From NCBI GenBank assembly GCA_019239425.1, contig JAFAZX010000060.1, positions 1 through 61,112 of the forward strand: a DNA stretch of 61,112 bases, in the 5' to 3' direction. Under the pieces are notes generated by a model. That model saw only the letters and a program-made list of their open reading frames with translations. It searched no databases and was not told the origin of the DNA. Every line of letters starts with the position of its first letter. The first letter of the stretch is position 1. The stretch comes from Acidobacteriota bacterium. GTDB taxonomy: Bacteria > Acidobacteriota > Blastocatellia > Pyrinomonadales > Pyrinomonadaceae. Of the stretch, positions 34,720-44,500 are shown in pieces. The position numbers and the translations under genes are program-made.

Positions 34720-36060
34720 ATGGCTGGTCCGTTCAAAATTCTCCTCTGGCGATGCGCCGGCGCGACCGTCTCGATCCTCAAGCGGCCCGAGTGCGAGACC
34801 GACCACAACAAGGTGGCCGCCATCGGCGCGACGGTGCTGCTGACGGGCATCCTCGCCGGGCTGACCGGCGGCTACGCCTTCTATAAGACCTTCAAGACGT
34901 ACGAGGCCGCCGTCGCCCTCGGGTGTTTCTGGGGGCTGCTCATCTTCAACATCGACCGCTTCATGGTGATGACCATCCGGAAGAAGGACGTCTCGTCCCT
35001 CGGCCGGGCCGGCCGCGTCAGGGCCAAGGCGATGGAGGTCTTCGGCTCGTCGCCGCGCCTCCTGCTCGCGGTGCTGCTCTCCCTCTTCATCACGAAGCCG
35101 CTCGAACTGCAACTGTTTGCGCCGGAGATAGACATCGAGGTGGAGGAGATCAAGGGCGAGATGGAGAAGGCGGCGCGCAAGCTCGCCGAGCCGCCCAAGC
35201 CCGCGCCCGGCGCCGAGGGCCAGCAGGCCCCGACCGACAAGGCCGAGGCCCTGAAGGCCGAGAACGCCAACCTCATCGGGGAGGAGAACGCGGCCTACGA
35301 CGAGTGGCAGAAGCTCAATGAGCTGGCGCGGAAGGAGAAGGCCGGCGAGAAGGGCTCGGCGGCCGACGACCTCACGGGCAAGCCCGGCCCCGGGCGCAAC
35401 TACAACAACAGGATGGATGCGGTCAGGATGGCCCGGGAGCGCTACGACAAGATGGTCGAGCGCAACAAGAAGACCATCGAGCGCAACCAGGGGGAGATCG
35501 ACCGGCTGAGCCAGACCACGACCGCCATCGAGACGACGGCCAGCAACCTGCGCGTGGCCGCGGACGGGCTCGCCATCAGGCTGGCCGCGCTGAGCAACCT
35601 CACCTCGAAGGACGTGCGCGAGCCCTACAGCCAGTTCGACGTCTACCGCCTACAGGGCTCGGTCTACCGGTACGCCAACTGGGGGCTGATCGCCATCATC
35701 CTCCTGCTGGAGCTGTCCCCGATTCTCTCGAAGATCTTCAGCCAGTACGGCTCCTATGAGCGCGCGGTCGAAGCCGAGGAGGCGATGACGAAGATGGCGA
35801 AGGAGCAGGAGCTCTCGCGGCTGCAGACGGCGTCCGAGGTGGTGACGGACTCGAAGGAGAAGCGGAAGCAGGCGATCCTCGCCTTCCAGGGCACGCTGCT
35901 CGACGACCTCGCGTCGGAGATTCCGACCGTCTGCGCCGACTCGAAGCTCACGCAGGCGGAGTTGGAAGAGCTGAGGCGCTCGGTCGTCAGGATGGCCATC
36001 TCGATGACAAGGCGGTCGCTCGCCGACATGAGCCCGCCGCACGCCAACGGGCGGGGCTGA
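34720..36060 (+). CDS. DUF4407-like membrane protein with long coiled coil
   Basis: 446 residues. Three membrane segments lie near the start (about 32-54, 62-84 and 112-132), with the DUF4407-type signature FWGLLIFNIDRFMVM. A long charged helical region (about 140-310) with coiled-coil heptads follows, probably in one compartment. A fourth span (about 318-340, YANWGLIAIILLLELSPIL) and a cytoplasmic helical tail close it. It is the first gene of the five-gene cluster, followed after 82 bases by the GTPase. It may be the membrane scaffold that links GTPase and cell-wall enzymes; that is inference from position. Confidence 0.75.
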   Translation: MAGPFKILLWRCAGATVSILKRPECETDHNKVAAIGATVLLTGILAGLTGGYAFYKTFKTYEAAVALGCFWGLLIFNIDRFMVMTIRKKDVSSLGRAGRVRAKAMEVFGSSPRLLLAVLLSLFITKPLELQLFAPEIDIEVEEIKGEMEKAARKLAEPPKPAPGAEGQQAPTDKAEALKAENANLIGEENAAYDEWQKLNELARKEKAGEKGSAADDLTGKPGPGRNYNNRMDAVRMARERYDKMVERNKKTIERNQGEIDRLSQTTTAIETTASNLRVAADGLAIRLAALSNLTSKDVREPYSQFDVYRLQGSVYRYANWGLIAIILLLELSPILSKIFSQYGSYERAVEAEEAMTKMAKEQELSRLQTASEVVTDSKEKRKQAILAFQGTLLDDLASEIPTVCADSKLTQAELEELRRSVVRMAISMTRRSLADMSPPHANGRG

Positions 36061-36142
36061 ACGGCGGCCGCGACCACTCTGGCAATGCACGCAGGGGCCG
36101 GCCGCTCGCACCGCGGCTGACTGCGCTGGTAGATGAACCCAC

Positions 36143-38008
36143 ATGAGTAATCAGACTTCTCCCCGCCCCTACACCTTCCGCTGCCCGCTGTGCCTTCAAC
36201 GGCTGGGCGCGAACGCGGAGCTGATCCTCTTCAAGGCCGCCCCCCCCGACAGCGACAGCGAACTGCCCGAGGCCCCCGTCATCCCGTGCGTGGGGGACTT
36301 CATGGCGCAGGTCAGGCAGTTCGTCGGCAAGCTGGAGAACAACATCCAGGGCGGCGTCTTCGTCTCGCACGTCGGCTGCGAGGTGAAGAACCCGTTCCTC
36401 GTCAACGGCAGGATCGACATCTCCGTCGGCGACGGCGAGTCGTGCACGCTGACGTATGCCGACGAGTCAAGCGGTAATGATATTCAAAAGACCGTGGCGC
36501 ACTGGATCATCAGGATGCTGCGCCAGACCAGGGACTACGCGGACTCGTATGACCCGATGTGGTACCCGTACCTGCTGCTGGCCGCGACGGCCAGTAAGGA
36601 CAGCGCGGACACGCAACGCCCCTACGGCAACCTGATCGAGCTGGCGGGCTCGCGCAGCGTCGGCAAGACGATCATCGCCGTGCAACTGATGCAGGAGGAA
36701 CTGCTCGCCCGCGCCCTCGTCGGCGCGCGGGTCAGCTCGCGGGAGTACTTCTCCCCGCGCGGCGACTCCGCCAGCGAGGCGTTCAAGAAGGAGCTCTACA
36801 CCTTCAGCAACTGGAAACACCTGCCGACGATGCGCCCGGCCTCGACGATCCCGACCCCCGGCGACCTCCGCGCCGTCTTCATCGAGCGCGTCGAGAAGCA
36901 GGAGGCGGCGCCCGCGCCGAAGGCTTCCAAGCCCTCGGAGCGGCAGAAGAGCATCAGCAAGTTCTTGCAGAAGCTGCGGGCGCTCATCTCCGGCGTGGAG
37001 CCGGACGGCAACGGGGCGGCCGGCGAGGCCCCCCGGTTCGAGACCACGCGGAAGCGCATCCCCATCCTCTTCTACGACACGGCGGGGGAGTCGCAGGAGA
37101 AGATGAGCGAGACGACGAAGAGGGTGCGCGAGCTGACGAACAAGCTCGTCGTCTGCATCGACGGCGAAGAGTTGTGCGACAGGAAGAAGAGGAAGGACAG
37201 CATCCGCCTCGCCTGCAAGCGGCTCGACGACCTGGTCGAGGAGCAGGACACGCGCCGCCGCAAGACCTGCGTCGTCGTGACGAAGTCCGACCTCATCGAG
37301 GAGCGCCTGAGCCAGGAGGAGGCCGAGCGCCTGAAGGCCGTGCTCGGGCTGAACGGCGCGCGGCGCGAGTCCGCGCGCCTGTTCCTCGTCCACCTGCTGA
37401 AAAAGTCCGACACCTTCGACACGAACAAGCTCGTGGAGTTCCTGCTCAGGCGCGACAAGGAGACGCTGATCCACAACGTCTTCTTCATCGGCACGCGGAA
37501 CCTGCCGCTGACCGTGGGCATCCGGACTAGCCCCATCAAGAGCTTCAGCCCGCAGCAGGCCGGGGCGGGCGAGAAGGTGACGATAACGGCGAACACCGGC
37601 TACAAGTTCAAGGAGGACGTGGGCGCGGTCACCCCGGACGAAGAGGTCGTGGGCCAGCGCGTGCTGAGGCTGAGGGAGATCCGCATCGGCGGGAAGCGGG
37701 CCGACTTCAAAGTCATCAACGAGGAGACGGTCGAGGTGACCGTGCCCTCGGACGACGCGCGCGGCTTCATCGAAATCTACAGCAGGTACTGGTTCAAACT
37801 CCTGGCTGAGTTCCGGCCGGACGAGGCCAACAGCGAAGACCCCATCAACGCCGAAGACGAGGAGGAGCAGTATAAGTTGAAGCCGCAGTCCACAGGTTTG
37901 ATAAGATTCCTCGCGTGGTGCGGTGACATCCCGGAAGAGATCATCACCAGGAAATTCGACGCGTTGCCCGGCGCCAACGAACAGCAGGTGGACACAGTCG
38001 CGGGTTAG
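36143..38008 (+). CDS. Zinc-ribbon GTPase of an uncharacterised TRAFAC-like family
   Basis: 621 residues. The N-terminus has a zinc-ribbon-like half (FRCPLCLQRLG, C14 and C17). The GTPase core shows a P-loop GSRSVGKT (169-176), a G3 motif DTAG (312-315; FYDTAGESQE) and a G4 motif TKSD (380-383). About 140 residues between P-loop and G3, much more than in small GTPases, hold an insertion. The C-terminal 150 residues are beta-rich (IPT/TIG-like SPQQAGAGEKVTITANTGY). It resembles the GTPases paired with large GTPase-associated proteins in predicted bacterial conflict or signalling systems. It is followed 18 bases later by such a large partner. Confidence 0.72.
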   Translation: MSNQTSPRPYTFRCPLCLQRLGANAELILFKAAPPDSDSELPEAPVIPCVGDFMAQVRQFVGKLENNIQGGVFVSHVGCEVKNPFLVNGRIDISVGDGESCTLTYADESSGNDIQKTVAHWIIRMLRQTRDYADSYDPMWYPYLLLAATASKDSADTQRPYGNLIELAGSRSVGKTIIAVQLMQEELLARALVGARVSSREYFSPRGDSASEAFKKELYTFSNWKHLPTMRPASTIPTPGDLRAVFIERVEKQEAAPAPKASKPSERQKSISKFLQKLRALISGVEPDGNGAAGEAPRFETTRKRIPILFYDTAGESQEKMSETTKRVRELTNKLVVCIDGEELCDRKKRKDSIRLACKRLDDLVEEQDTRRRKTCVVVTKSDLIEERLSQEEAERLKAVLGLNGARRESARLFLVHLLKKSDTFDTNKLVEFLLRRDKETLIHNVFFIGTRNLPLTVGIRTSPIKSFSPQQAGAGEKVTITANTGYKFKEDVGAVTPDEEVVGQRVLRLREIRIGGKRADFKVINEETVEVTVPSDDARGFIEIYSRYWFKLLAEFRPDEANSEDPINAEDEEEQYKLKPQSTGLIRFLAWCGDIPEEIITRKFDALPGANEQQVDTVAG

Positions 38009-38026
38009 CGGTTAAGGGTACACATC

Positions 38027-41000
38027 GTGCGTTTGCTCGTTTACGGCGGCACTCTTTACGCGGAGCGCAGGCGGATCGGGGAGTGGCCCCCTTCCGTCTC
38101 GCCCCAGTTCCTACAGAGCACGGCGGGGCTGTCCGAACTCCGCTCGGCCTACGGCGTCGGCATCCTCGACGACAGCCCGTTCGTCATCTTCCGCATGATG
38201 CTCATGCACGAGCGGCGCAACTACCCCTTCACGGTGCTGCTCGACCCGGGCGAGCGCTGGGCCGACTTCGGCTGGAACGGGGCGCGCCTGCTGTGGCTGC
38301 TCTTCGACCGGGCCGCGGAGAAGGGGAGCGCCCTTATTAAAGAACCGGAGAGCTTTCAGTCGGCGGCGGACTTGAAGGGCCTGCTGAACGAGGTCTTAAA
38401 GGAGGACGCGCCGCCGCCCGAGCCGGAGGACGAGGCGGCCGAGCGGGGCGGCGAGCGTTTCCTGCACCTCTGGACGGGCGCGCTGACGCACGAAGGGCCT
38501 TTGGTGCTGGGCTTCGGCGACGCCGAACTCGGCCTGGCCGAGCGCCCCCGCGATGCGGAGATGGCGCGCCGCCTCGAACAGCTCCCGCTCTCGCTGCGCG
38601 GCGGCCTCGGGTGGGTGATGGGCGGGAACGAGGAGTACGCCGCGACCCTCGGCACCAAGCTCATCCTCGACAACAGCCGGACGGCCGAGGCGAACGCCAG
38701 CGAGCATATCGGCCGCCTCATCGAGAGCGGCCGGGGCTGGCTCTCTGACTGGAAGGAGGTCGAGGGCAGGGTCAGGGTGCGTTCCGGCGAAGAGGAAGAG
38801 GCCGAGGTGAGTGTGGAGGGTTCCGTCGAAGACGAGAAGCTCAAAGACCTCTTCTCGAAGCCGCTGGTGACGTGGCAGCGCGAGCAGCGGGATCAGTTCC
38901 CGGCGTACACGACCGGAGACCTTCTGGAGGATGTGAGCTGCATCCGCCGGCTGCTGCCGCCCGTCGCGGGGGCGGGCGTGGCCGCGCCGCCCGCACCGTC
39001 CGAGCACCTCAAGGACGTTCTGGAGGGGCGACACCGCGGCCCTTTCAACCAGACGATAGAGGGTCTCTACGAATTCCTCAGCTCATTCTCAGTCAGGCCG
39101 CTCGACCCGGACAGCACGCGCCATTACCTCCGCAAGCTCTACGACAGGGGCGGAGAGCTTGAGGTCGAAGAGGGGCGGCTCGACCGGGAGGCAGCCATCG
39201 CGTTCACGGTCGAACGCGGCCTCTACCCCTCGGACGGCCCGGTGCCTCAGTCCATCTGGTTCGAGGTGCTCAAGCGGCTGTTACAAGGCGAAGGGAGTTC
39301 GGAGGAGATACGGCAGAGGCTGCTCGCCGGGTGGGGGCAGTTGGCTGACGAAGAGAAAGGCGAGCTGCTGCAAGTCGCTCTGGGGCGTTCGGCGGAGCTG
39401 CCGGAAGGGATGGGCTGCTGGGCAGAGAACCTGTCCAAGCCGGAGAGCCTTGAGGCCGCAAGCCAGGTGGTCTGGCTTCACGCCGGAGAGGGCCGCCCCG
39501 CATGGAACAGGGACTACCTTCTGTTCGGCAACGACCCGGGCGGCGCGCGGCTGCTCGAACTTCACCCCGACCTCGTCGAGGGCGTCGTCGCCGAAGCGCT
39601 CAGGGCTCTGAAGTCCGACGCCGCCGGCCCCGCGGAACGTCTGTACCTGCGCGCGCACGAATGGCTCGTCGCCGCCGGGAGGACTGAGCTGCGGCGCGCC
39701 ATGCCGCTTGAGACCAGGGAGTCTCTGACGGACAAGGGCTTGGATAACTGGCGGGGGCTGCGCGACCTGAAGCGCGCCTTCAACGGGCCGACCGGCGTCG
39801 CGGGCGCCGCCGATCCGGAGGAGCAGAAGTATCTCGCCGGCGAGCTGTGGGAGCTGAGCAACCGTTTGGCCGACGGAGTCCGCGCGCCGTTCCTGCGTGA
39901 CATCGTCGGGCTGTTCGACCTCGCGGAGGCTATCAAGTCGAACGCGGGGATGCGGGATGCACTCGACCGCCTGGCCTCGCTCAAACCCAACCTGGCCGGC
40001 GAGGCCGGCGAGAATTGGGTGCTCGGCTGGCGCGAGGTCGCCTCGCAGGAGGTGTTCGCCAACACGCACGGCCAGCGGTACTGGCATAAGTTCCGCGAGG
40101 AGGCCGCGGGCTACTTCGCGCAGTCCGACCAGGCCGAGACTTTCGTCAAGCTGAGGGAGCTTTCGGAGGAGGGCGCCGACGACCCGCTCAAGGAGCTCTT
40201 GACCCACCTCCTGTTCGAGGGGGAGGACGAGCGGGAGAAGGCGTACGGGAGGAAGCTCAACGCCGCGCGCTCCGAGATCGAGAAGGACGAGAAGGTGCGG
40301 GAGGCGTTGCAGGCCGTGCTCAAGCAGGCCGTGGCAGACGGGCACAGCCTGGACGGCATGTTCCGCCGCCTCGCCCCTTACGAGAAGACGCTCGAGACTA
40401 TCAGGCAGGCGCTGAACGAAGAGCAGCGTGCGAGGCTCAAAGGGGCCGAGCAGCAGTTCCGCGACGCGAAGTTGGAAGACTACCAGAAGCAGGTCTCCAG
40501 GCTGCTGTCGGGCAGGGACGGCAAGCCCCCGGATTCCGACGCGTTCCTGAATCTCAAGAAGATTCTGTCGGCGGGGGGGAAGGCCGAGGCCGAGCTTTTC
40601 AACGAAGCCATGACGAAGGCCGTCGCGGAGTTGTTGACCTCGCCATACAAGAAGGTGTTCATGGAACGCTTCGGCGAGAACACGCGGACGATCAAGGCGA
40701 TCAAGGACGGCTTGCTTAACGTCGGGGTCGACAGTGTGCTCGATGAGGCCATCGCGGACTACAGGTTCGAGAAGCTGCGCGACAACCTCGAATGGTACCT
40801 GTGCGGCGGCGGCGACGGCGACAAGCTGGGGGACAAGCTTGAGAGGGAGAAGAACCAGGAGGTGCTGACGGCCGCCGCCGACGCCGTGATGGCGAGCTGT
40901 CTGAAGGACAGCTCGAAGTGGCAGGCGCTCTACCGCGAGACGATGGTGACGACGACGAAGGACGGCGAGCGGAGGCTGAGGCTGAGCCGGAAGGAGCCGT

Positions 41001-41449
41001 TCGTCAAATTCTTCGGCTACCTGTCGCGGGACATGCAGCAGCGTGTGCTCCGCGCCGCGTTCAACCAACATAGAGACCTGTTCCACGAGATGACGCTGCG
41101 CGCCTACGAGCAGAGACAGAAGTACGACAAGGCGATCAGGGAGAACAGGCGTGGCGAGGAGAACCCCCTGCGCGACGCGGTGCTGACGTTCCTGACGGAG
41201 CCGGAGGGGTCGGAGGGGTACGTTGCCAGAATCAAGCTGATTACCGGCGCGCGGCTGAACCGGGACAAGCTCGACAAATATCTCAGGAAGTTTAAGAAGC
41301 CCGTACCGGCCGAGGATGCGGCCGACGGCCGGCCCGCGCCGGAGCCCGAACAGTCGGAGGCACCCGTGCCCGCTACGCCCGAGCAGGAGGCGACACCCAG
41401 GCAGGGTTGGCGGGGCTGGCTCCCTTGGCCGAAAAAGACGGGCGGGTAG
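38027..41449 (+). CDS. Large GTPase-associated-like protein
   Basis: 1140 residues, GTG start with AAGGG eight bases upstream. The N-terminal 200 residues (VYGGTLYAERRRIGEWPPSV...) vaguely resemble the N-terminal domain of GTPase-associated (GAP1-like) proteins. The rest is almost wholly alpha-helical and charged, with no membrane span. The C-terminus has a Pro/Ala/Glu linker and a basic-aromatic tip (WRGWLPWPKK). No catalytic motif is visible. Tight spacing to the GTPase gene upstream suggests it is an effector or regulator of that GTPase. The assignment is tentative. Confidence 0.6.
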   Translation: MRLLVYGGTLYAERRRIGEWPPSVSPQFLQSTAGLSELRSAYGVGILDDSPFVIFRMMLMHERRNYPFTVLLDPGERWADFGWNGARLLWLLFDRAAEKGSALIKEPESFQSAADLKGLLNEVLKEDAPPPEPEDEAAERGGERFLHLWTGALTHEGPLVLGFGDAELGLAERPRDAEMARRLEQLPLSLRGGLGWVMGGNEEYAATLGTKLILDNSRTAEANASEHIGRLIESGRGWLSDWKEVEGRVRVRSGEEEEAEVSVEGSVEDEKLKDLFSKPLVTWQREQRDQFPAYTTGDLLEDVSCIRRLLPPVAGAGVAAPPAPSEHLKDVLEGRHRGPFNQTIEGLYEFLSSFSVRPLDPDSTRHYLRKLYDRGGELEVEEGRLDREAAIAFTVERGLYPSDGPVPQSIWFEVLKRLLQGEGSSEEIRQRLLAGWGQLADEEKGELLQVALGRSAELPEGMGCWAENLSKPESLEAASQVVWLHAGEGRPAWNRDYLLFGNDPGGARLLELHPDLVEGVVAEALRALKSDAAGPAERLYLRAHEWLVAAGRTELRRAMPLETRESLTDKGLDNWRGLRDLKRAFNGPTGVAGAADPEEQKYLAGELWELSNRLADGVRAPFLRDIVGLFDLAEAIKSNAGMRDALDRLASLKPNLAGEAGENWVLGWREVASQEVFANTHGQRYWHKFREEAAGYFAQSDQAETFVKLRELSEEGADDPLKELLTHLLFEGEDEREKAYGRKLNAARSEIEKDEKVREALQAVLKQAVADGHSLDGMFRRLAPYEKTLETIRQALNEEQRARLKGAEQQFRDAKLEDYQKQVSRLLSGRDGKPPDSDAFLNLKKILSAGGKAEAELFNEAMTKAVAELLTSPYKKVFMERFGENTRTIKAIKDGLLNVGVDSVLDEAIADYRFEKLRDNLEWYLCGGGDGDKLGDKLEREKNQEVLTAAADAVMASCLKDSSKWQALYRETMVTTTKDGERRLRLSRKEPFVKFFGYLSRDMQQRVLRAAFNQHRDLFHEMTLRAYEQRQKYDKAIRENRRGEENPLRDAVLTFLTEPEGSEGYVARIKLITGARLNRDKLDKYLRKFKKPVPAEDAADGRPAPEPEQSEAPVPATPEQEATPRQGWRGWLPWPKKTGG

Positions 41450-41541
41450 AGTTTAGTCGCGCCGGCGGGCTCACCTTTACGCGGCGCGGTGGATAGAGTT
41501 CCTGACCTTACTCTGAGTATCGGCGGAGGAGGCGCGTGCTG

Positions 41542-44500
41542 ATGAGCTTGAGTTGGCTCGGTCTACTGTTGAGCTTTGTGCTCCCCCCGTGCCTATTCGC
41601 GGCGGCCTACTTCTTCCGCGTCAGGGGCGAGCGGCTGGACGGGTGGCGTCTGGCCGCGCTGACCGCCTTCTGCGCGCTGCTCTCGGCGCTGGCCGCCGTC
41701 GTCCTGGCCTTCTACGTCTCGCCGCAGTGGCGCGAGGGCGCGCGGATAGTCTGGACGCAGGTGCGGGCCGACGGCGCGCCGCTGACCGTCGGCGGCGGCG
41801 CAGACGAGACGGTCGTCGGCTGGCCGCGCAGCGAGAGCGGCGAGAGCAAGGTCGGCCCTTCGCTCACGGTCACGCCGGCCGCGGGCGGCGGCGCGACGCT
41901 CGTCATCAGCGGCGGCGACGGCTTCATCACCGACAGGGAGTCGGGCGAAGTGCTCAACGGCGAGCCCGTCGCCGTCGGCGAGTCGAAGCAGCTGGGCGAC
42001 TACAAGCTCCGCGTGAACCACCTGGGCTGGAAGGTGTTCCACCCCCTCACGCGGCAGATCGAAGTGCTCACGGCCTCGAACGAGGTGATCGGCGGGTTCG
42101 ACCTGCGTGAAGACCGCACGCGCCCGCTCCAGTACCTGCTGGCCCCGCACGTGAGCCCGAGCCTCTTCGAGAAGCAGAGGGTCGCCGAGCGCGAGAAGCT
42201 GGAGGCGTGGGCGGCGGGCCTCTGGCTGCTGCGGACTGACTCGCGGCGCGTCTACGTCCTCGACCGCGCGAACAGGAAGGAGCGGGCGCTGCCGCCCTCG
42301 GCGCGCCTCTCGCTGGTCGCGCGCTGGGCGAGCCTGAACCTGCCCTTCACGCTGACCGCGGAGGGACAGGGCGCGGCCCTCTCCTTTCGCCCCCCCTGGC
42401 GCTTCGCGGTGGCGCTGCCGCGGCCGGGAATGAAAGTCTGCCCCGACTCGCCGGACGCGGCGGGCGGCGAGGTGAAGCTGGCGCTGACCTCGCACCCGAT
42501 TCCCTGCGAGGTCGCGATGTCGCTCCCGTTCGGCCCCAGGGCGGGCGAGGTGCGTCAGGTGCTGACGCTCGACCCGCAGGCGCGAAGGTTCACGGGGCCT
42601 GGGAGCGCCGCCGCGGCGTCGGAGAATTGCCAGCCGGGGATGAGGTGCCCCGAGGCGGAGGCCGGCCGCGAGGGCCTGGCCGTGCGGCAAGGCCCCTACA
42701 CCTTCAACCTCGCCATCGCGGAGGACATGCCGCGGTTCTGGCCGTGCGTGTTGATGCTGGCCTGCGCCTTCGCCTTCCTCGTGTGGGGGCTTTGGCTGGC
42801 GCACGAGCGGATGCCGCTGACGAACGCCTGGGTGGTGTTCGGCGTGGTGCTGGTGCTCTGGGACCTGCTCTGCTTCAGGCTCCTGCTGGCCTTCCGCTAC
42901 GCGCTCGACCCGGCGGCGCTGGACGCGCTCGCCGTCAGCGGGGTCACGCGCGCGTTCTTCGCGCTGCTGGTCGTGCCCGGGTTCCTCCTGCTGCTGGCGC
43001 GCCTCCGCTCCGACCACAACGAGAAGCCGCCCGAGCCGGCCGACGCGGCGCGCGCGTTCCGCCGCGCGTTCGCATACCTGCTGGCGCTGTGGCTCGTCGG
43101 CTTCTCGCTGAGTCTGTTCGGGACTTCGCGCCTCGTCTGGCACGAGCTGCCGGACAGCTACCACACGCTGTCGCTCTCGCTCCCGTGGTCTTCGCTCGGC
43201 GGTGCGCTCGTCTACGCGGGCGTCTTCTGGCTGGCCCCGCTCCTGCTCCTCACCGTGTACATGGTCTACCTCTATTCGCCCGGCGACGCCGAGGAGAGCG
43301 TCTTCCTTAAGCCCTGGAAGCGGTGGGGGGCCGAGAAGGCCGAGGCGTCGCCGGAGGAGGACGAGGAGGCGGCCGATTGGGACGGGGGCGGCTGGGACGA
43401 GGAGGCGGAGTTGCGCCCCCCCGCGCCGAGCCAGCCGGCCGAGGCCGCGCCGGGCCTGTGGAAAGGCCCGATCAGGGAGTTCTTCATTCTGGTGCGCCGC
43501 CTGGGCGCGGTGGCGCTGCTGCTCTTCTCGCCGTGGCGCTGGGCCGAGGAGGCGTACCTCCCCACGGTCAAGCGCCCGGACAACTGGGGCCGAGTGCTGA
43601 GGAGCTGGGGCGGGCTCTTCTGGTACCTCGTGTTGTTCTCCTGCCGCTTCGCCATCTTCGCCTTGGGCTGCTTCCTGCTGCGTTTCGTCGTGCCCGGCGA
43701 CAACAAGTTCGTCCAGGAGATCGCGGTGCCCATCTTCTTCTTCTGGGTCGCGCTCGACTGGATCGGGCTCGCGCTCGCCCTCAAGAAGCTCAACCGCGAG
43801 CCGCGCGCGCGCTGGGAGTGGCTGCGACTCGCCGCCCTCGCCGTGTGGACGATCTCGCTGCCGGCCATCGTCCTGCCCATCTCGCTGGCAGACTTCGGCA
43901 GCCTGCTGCCCGTCCTCGCCATCCTCTTCCCGCTGGCGGCCGTGCTGCTGCTGTCGGGCTCCACCAGGTTCGGCCTGCGGGGCGGGGGACTGTTCCGCAA
44001 GCTGGCCGACCGCCGCGCGGGGCTCGCCGCCGTCTTCGCCATCCTCGTCCTCTTCGGCGGCGGGTATTACTTCTACGAGAACGTGATGGGCTTCATCGAC
44101 GTGCCCATCATCAGGAGCCAGGGGAAGCGCCTCTTCCCGCGCCTGCTCAACTTCAAGTACGGGACGGGGGCGCAGCGCTGGGCGCTGGTCGCCAACAGCT
44201 TCGTCGGCGGCGAGGGGATGCCCTACCAGGAGCTGCTCAACGGCAACCAGCACACGTGGGAGGACAAGGCCATCGCGCACTTCGGCGGGTGGACGGGCGA
44301 GGGCTACGGGAAGGCGCCGACGCGCCTCTCGCAGGTGCGGCAGGACACGCTCCAGTACGACAGCGCGTTCAGCTTCTTCGTCGTCAGCGAGTACGGCTTC
44401 GTCGGCGGCGCGCTCCTCCTCATGCTCTACGCCCTGCCGCTGGTGATCGTCCTCGTCGCCGCGCGCGAGCACTTCGACGCGGGCTACGCGCTGGCCGTCG

